A stretch of DNA of 15,592 nt, taken from assembly GCA_003132825.1 (NCBI GenBank), contig PKYX01000552.1, forward strand, positions 1-15,592, written 5' to 3'. The stretch comes from Acidobacteriaceae bacterium. GTDB lineage: Bacteria; Acidobacteriota; Terriglobia; Terriglobales; Acidobacteriaceae. The notes beneath the pieces are model-generated. The model did no database searches and had not been told where the DNA came from. It saw only the letters and a list, made by a program, of their open reading frames with translations. The translations under genes and the position numbers were made by a program. Below, in pieces: positions 13,883-15,592 of this stretch; positions within the stretch are counted from its first letter, which is position 1; each line of letters starts with the position of its first letter.

Positions 13883-14176
13883 CTATTTCGACCTCGCCGC
13901 CGCGGCCATCAGAGCTCTCTCCTGTAACAAGAGCCTCCGGAGCGTACGCAAGTCGTTCAGCTCGCGGCAGCTGGCTTTCAGATGGTGTTCCAGTCGTTCC
14001 AGTTTGTACAACACCAGCCGCAAGGCCTCCAGGCGCCGCGGCGGCTTCGAGTCCGCCGGGCCCGCAATATCCCGTTCGATATCACGCCGGGCATCGAGCA
14101 GAGCTTCGGAAAGAAGCTTCAGATATTCCTGCGCGCCTTCTACGCTGTCAAAAGGAGTTTCCGCCTCGTAGGCCAA
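13883..14176 (-). CDS. Small helical protein of unknown function
   Basis: 97 aa starting with TTG at 14176, backed by a very strong ribosome-binding site 8 nt upstream. The sequence is Leu/Arg/Glu-rich with no signal peptide, membrane segment or cysteine pair (one Cys). Heptad-like Leu spacing suggests two or three long helices: residues about 8-38 ([18 protein letters not shown]) and about 48-90 ([19 protein letters not shown], then [14 protein letters not shown]). It looks like a helical hairpin or coiled coil in the cytoplasm. It sits between the exosortase gene (107 nt away) and rfbB (61 nt), on the same strand, so it probably belongs to the same transcription unit. No family is recognised; a scaffold or regulator for polysaccharide synthesis is only a guess from position. 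Confidence 0.7.
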   Translation of the reverse strand: MAYEAETPFDSVEGAQEYLKLLSEALLDARRDIERDIAGPADSKPPRRLEALRLVLYKLERLEHHLKASCRELNDLRTLRRLLLQERALMAAAARSK

Positions 14177-14184
14177 TTTCGGTG

Positions 14185-14192
14185 CCTCCTTT
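14185..14192 (-). promoter_or_regulatory. Strong ribosome-binding site for the small helical protein
   Basis: On the minus strand AAAGGAGG precedes TTG at 14176 by 8 nt. It makes a TTG start credible for a small gene that could otherwise be dismissed. Confidence 0.75.
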
Positions 14193-14283
14193 CAGCCGGG
14201 GGAAGATCAATCCTCTACTGAACTAGCATACCCCCTACTGGAAAGGATCTCGCGAGAAAATTGCCGGTTCGAAAGGCCTCGGA

Positions 14284-15255
14284 TCAACCCTTATACACAG
14301 TCGCGGGAACCGGGGCGGAGGCCTCCTCGACCGCCGCCGGTTTCATCCGCACGGTCGCCGGCGGTGGACGGGGAGGCGCGGTTCCGGGATCGAGCCCGAG
14401 CTTCTGGAATAGCCAGATGAGCAACAGGATGCCTGCAAAAGCGATGGCAAAGAAAATAAAGCCGCCGTCACGATGGAGCCGGCCGCTGAGAAACGACGGG
14501 TCCACGTACATTCCGAGCGTGGAGAGCACAAATATTCTCAGCCCGTTCCTCGCGAGGGTGAGAGGAAATGCCGCCAGGGCCAGCAAGGCCTGAGTCCAGC
14601 CGTGTTTCAGATACAGATGTCCGAGCACCAGGGTGCTCAGCAGCAGAACCATGCTCGACCGGATACCGCTGCACTCCTCTGCAATGTAGATGCTGACTTT
14701 CGGGAGATCCAAAACTACCCCGTTGCGCACATAGGGAATGTGCGCCGCCTGCAGCAGCAGGCAAGTGGCGTCCGCGGATCCGTTCTGCAGCGCGGCGATA
14801 ATGCGTTCGAGCACCCCGTCCGGCAGCGGAACCATCAAGAGCGAAAATAGTAAGGGGAAAGGGGCGGCGCGAAAGGCCGCGACTCCATAGCAGCAGACGA
14901 AGGCCGCGAGACACCACGAGACAAAGAACAGGAATGACAGCGAAAGATATCCGCTTTCGCTAAACGTGTCCGATTGTGTCGAAGCATAGGCAAACGCCAC
15001 CAGCAGCAGCAGCAAGGCAAATCCTCCCGCCTTGCTGTAGGAAACCTGGGCCAGTACTTTTTTCCGTGCCAGGTAAAGAAGAGCGGCGCTGACCGGGGCC
15101 ACCAGCAGGATGTGGGAGTATTTGTCGACGTCGAGAGATGACCCGATGACCGTCCACAGAGCACGACGAAACACAATCGCAGAAAGCACTGCGAGTCCGA
15201 GAAAGCAGGCGTGCCGCAATACCTCGCGCTCTGATTTTGACCTGATGTGGTTCAC
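14284..15255 (-). CDS. Exosortase (EpsH/Xrt family)
   Basis: 323 aa, polytopic membrane protein with about eight hydrophobic segments (first near residues 14-34). Exosortases are inner-membrane transpeptidase-like enzymes that recognise C-terminal sorting signals such as PEP-CTERM and are commonly encoded with exopolysaccharide genes. The family triad is present: Cys195 in EECSGIRSS, Arg236 in ARNGLRIF and His261 in LHRDGGFIFF. After the last membrane segment (about residue 285) there is a Pro/Ala-rich cytoplasmic tail of about 35 residues. The GTG at 15255 is the furthest upstream standard start; it has no clear ribosome-binding site, and the frame stays open back to 15414, so the true start is uncertain. 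Upstream gene 82 nt away, small helical gene 107 nt downstream. No EpsI domain is fused. The Xrt subclass cannot be assigned by eye. Confidence 0.9.
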   Translation of the reverse strand: MNHIRSKSEREVLRHACFLGLAVLSAIVFRRALWTVIGSSLDVDKYSHILLVAPVSAALLYLARKKVLAQVSYSKAGGFALLLLLVAFAYASTQSDTFSESGYLSLSFLFFVSWCLAAFVCCYGVAAFRAAPFPLLFSLLMVPLPDGVLERIIAALQNGSADATCLLLQAAHIPYVRNGVVLDLPKVSIYIAEECSGIRSSMVLLLSTLVLGHLYLKHGWTQALLALAAFPLTLARNGLRIFVLSTLGMYVDPSFLSGRLHRDGGFIFFAIAFAGILLLIWLFQKLGLDPGTAPPRPPPATVRMKPAAVEEASAPVPATVYKG

Positions 15256-15283
15256 CCGTGAACTAGCTGGAAAAGCACGAAGC

Positions 15284-15300
15284 CAACCGTCGAACGGTTG
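15284..15300. repeat. Inverted repeat before the exosortase gene
   Basis: CAACCGT (15284-15290) and ACGGTTG (15294-15300) form a perfect 7-bp inverted repeat around CGA. It lies in the 82-nt gap upstream of the GTG start. It could be an operator or a small hairpin. Confidence 0.4.
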
Positions 15301-15337
15301 TGGATTTTCTTGCGCGAAGGGGGATTCTGGAGGCCGC

Positions 15338-15592
15338 TCATCCCATTCCGGCAGCGGCGTATGGAGTGGGGGACCTCTTCGTAACCTCGCCTGAGGGTTG
15401 CTGAATGCTATAGGTCAGTCGGTCATTTTCTAGGCTGGCAAATGCCACCGCTGCTCTTTCGCTGCCGGGGCCTTCGATCGACCACTGGCCCGCTCGCTGA
15501 ACCAGTCGCATTTGACTTCTTTGCCTCCACCAGGTGTTCACCTCGCGGGGAAGGGCAACCCACACGTTATGATCTCGCCGGAGGCGGCTATA
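15338..15592 (-). CDS. 3' end of an unidentified gene (partial, cut by window edge)
   Basis: The frame is open from the window edge to a TGA at 15340-15338, giving the last 84 residues. It contains HNVWVALPREVNTWWRQRSQM followed by a strand-rich stretch (LVQRAGQWSIEGPGSERAAVAFASLENDRLTYSI) and a polar tail. The pattern is reminiscent of the C-terminal part of acidobacterial polysaccharide-deacetylase-like proteins found beside exosortases. That is a recollection of pattern only, and no catalytic motif is inside the window. Same strand as the exosortase, 82 nt upstream of it, so likely in the same operon. Confidence 0.6.
   Translation of the reverse strand, partial: YSRLRRDHNVWVALPREVNTWWRQRSQMRLVQRAGQWSIEGPGSERAAVAFASLENDRLTYSIQQPSGEVTKRSPTPYAAAGMG

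Overview
The window looks like chromosomal DNA of a GC-rich (roughly 60%) Gram-negative bacterium, most likely an Acidobacteriota (Terriglobia-like) member. This placement is inference. It rests on the combination of a very large PilX-like pilus protein, tandem choice-of-anchor-D (ASH-like) lipoproteins ending in a fibronectin III domain, a zinc-ribbon/His-rich/NTF2 protein, a stand-alone TonB C-terminal protein and an exosortase next to dTDP-rhamnose genes. No plasmid, phage, IS or CRISPR signature is visible.

Layout. (1) 1-3016, plus strand: the 3' end of an unidentified, possibly pilin-like gene, then a 946-aa PilX-like type IV pilus protein closed by a good rho-independent terminator at 3045-3080. 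(2) 3195-4591, plus strand: an exported 218-aa protein, a block of inverted repeats (3849-3934), and a HAD-family hydrolase starting at TTG. (3) 4602-6023, minus strand: a TonB C-terminal protein followed by a zinc-ribbon/NTF2 protein. The latter converges on the HAD gene, and one hairpin spans both stop codons. (4) 6024-6701: a long divergent intergenic region with a purine-rich tract and a leader hairpin. (5) 6702-11175, plus strand: two paralogous predicted lipoproteins, of 8 and 2 ASH-like domains, each with a C-terminal FnIII domain, separated by a 547-nt gap. (6) 11199-15592, minus strand: a probable surface-polysaccharide operon. In transcription order it holds the 3' end of an unidentified gene, an exosortase, a small helical protein, rfbB, rfbA and rfbC.

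How the genes may fit together. Most of the window concerns the cell envelope: pilus, surface lipoproteins, TonB-like protein, and polysaccharide precursor supply plus exosortase. RfbA makes dTDP-glucose, RfbB dehydrates it to the 4-keto-6-deoxy sugar, and RfbC epimerises it. The reductase RfbD is not in the window, so the dTDP-L-rhamnose route is incomplete here. Several starts are non-ATG (TTG at 3980 and 14176; GTG at 6702, 11771 and 15255). Most are chosen on ribosome-binding site or signal-peptide evidence. No clearly new multi-gene system is evident. The best candidates for novelty are the oversized PilX-like protein with a PilY1-like Asp-rich loop, the structured leaders of the two ASH/FnIII lipoproteins, and the small helical protein between exosortase and rfbB.
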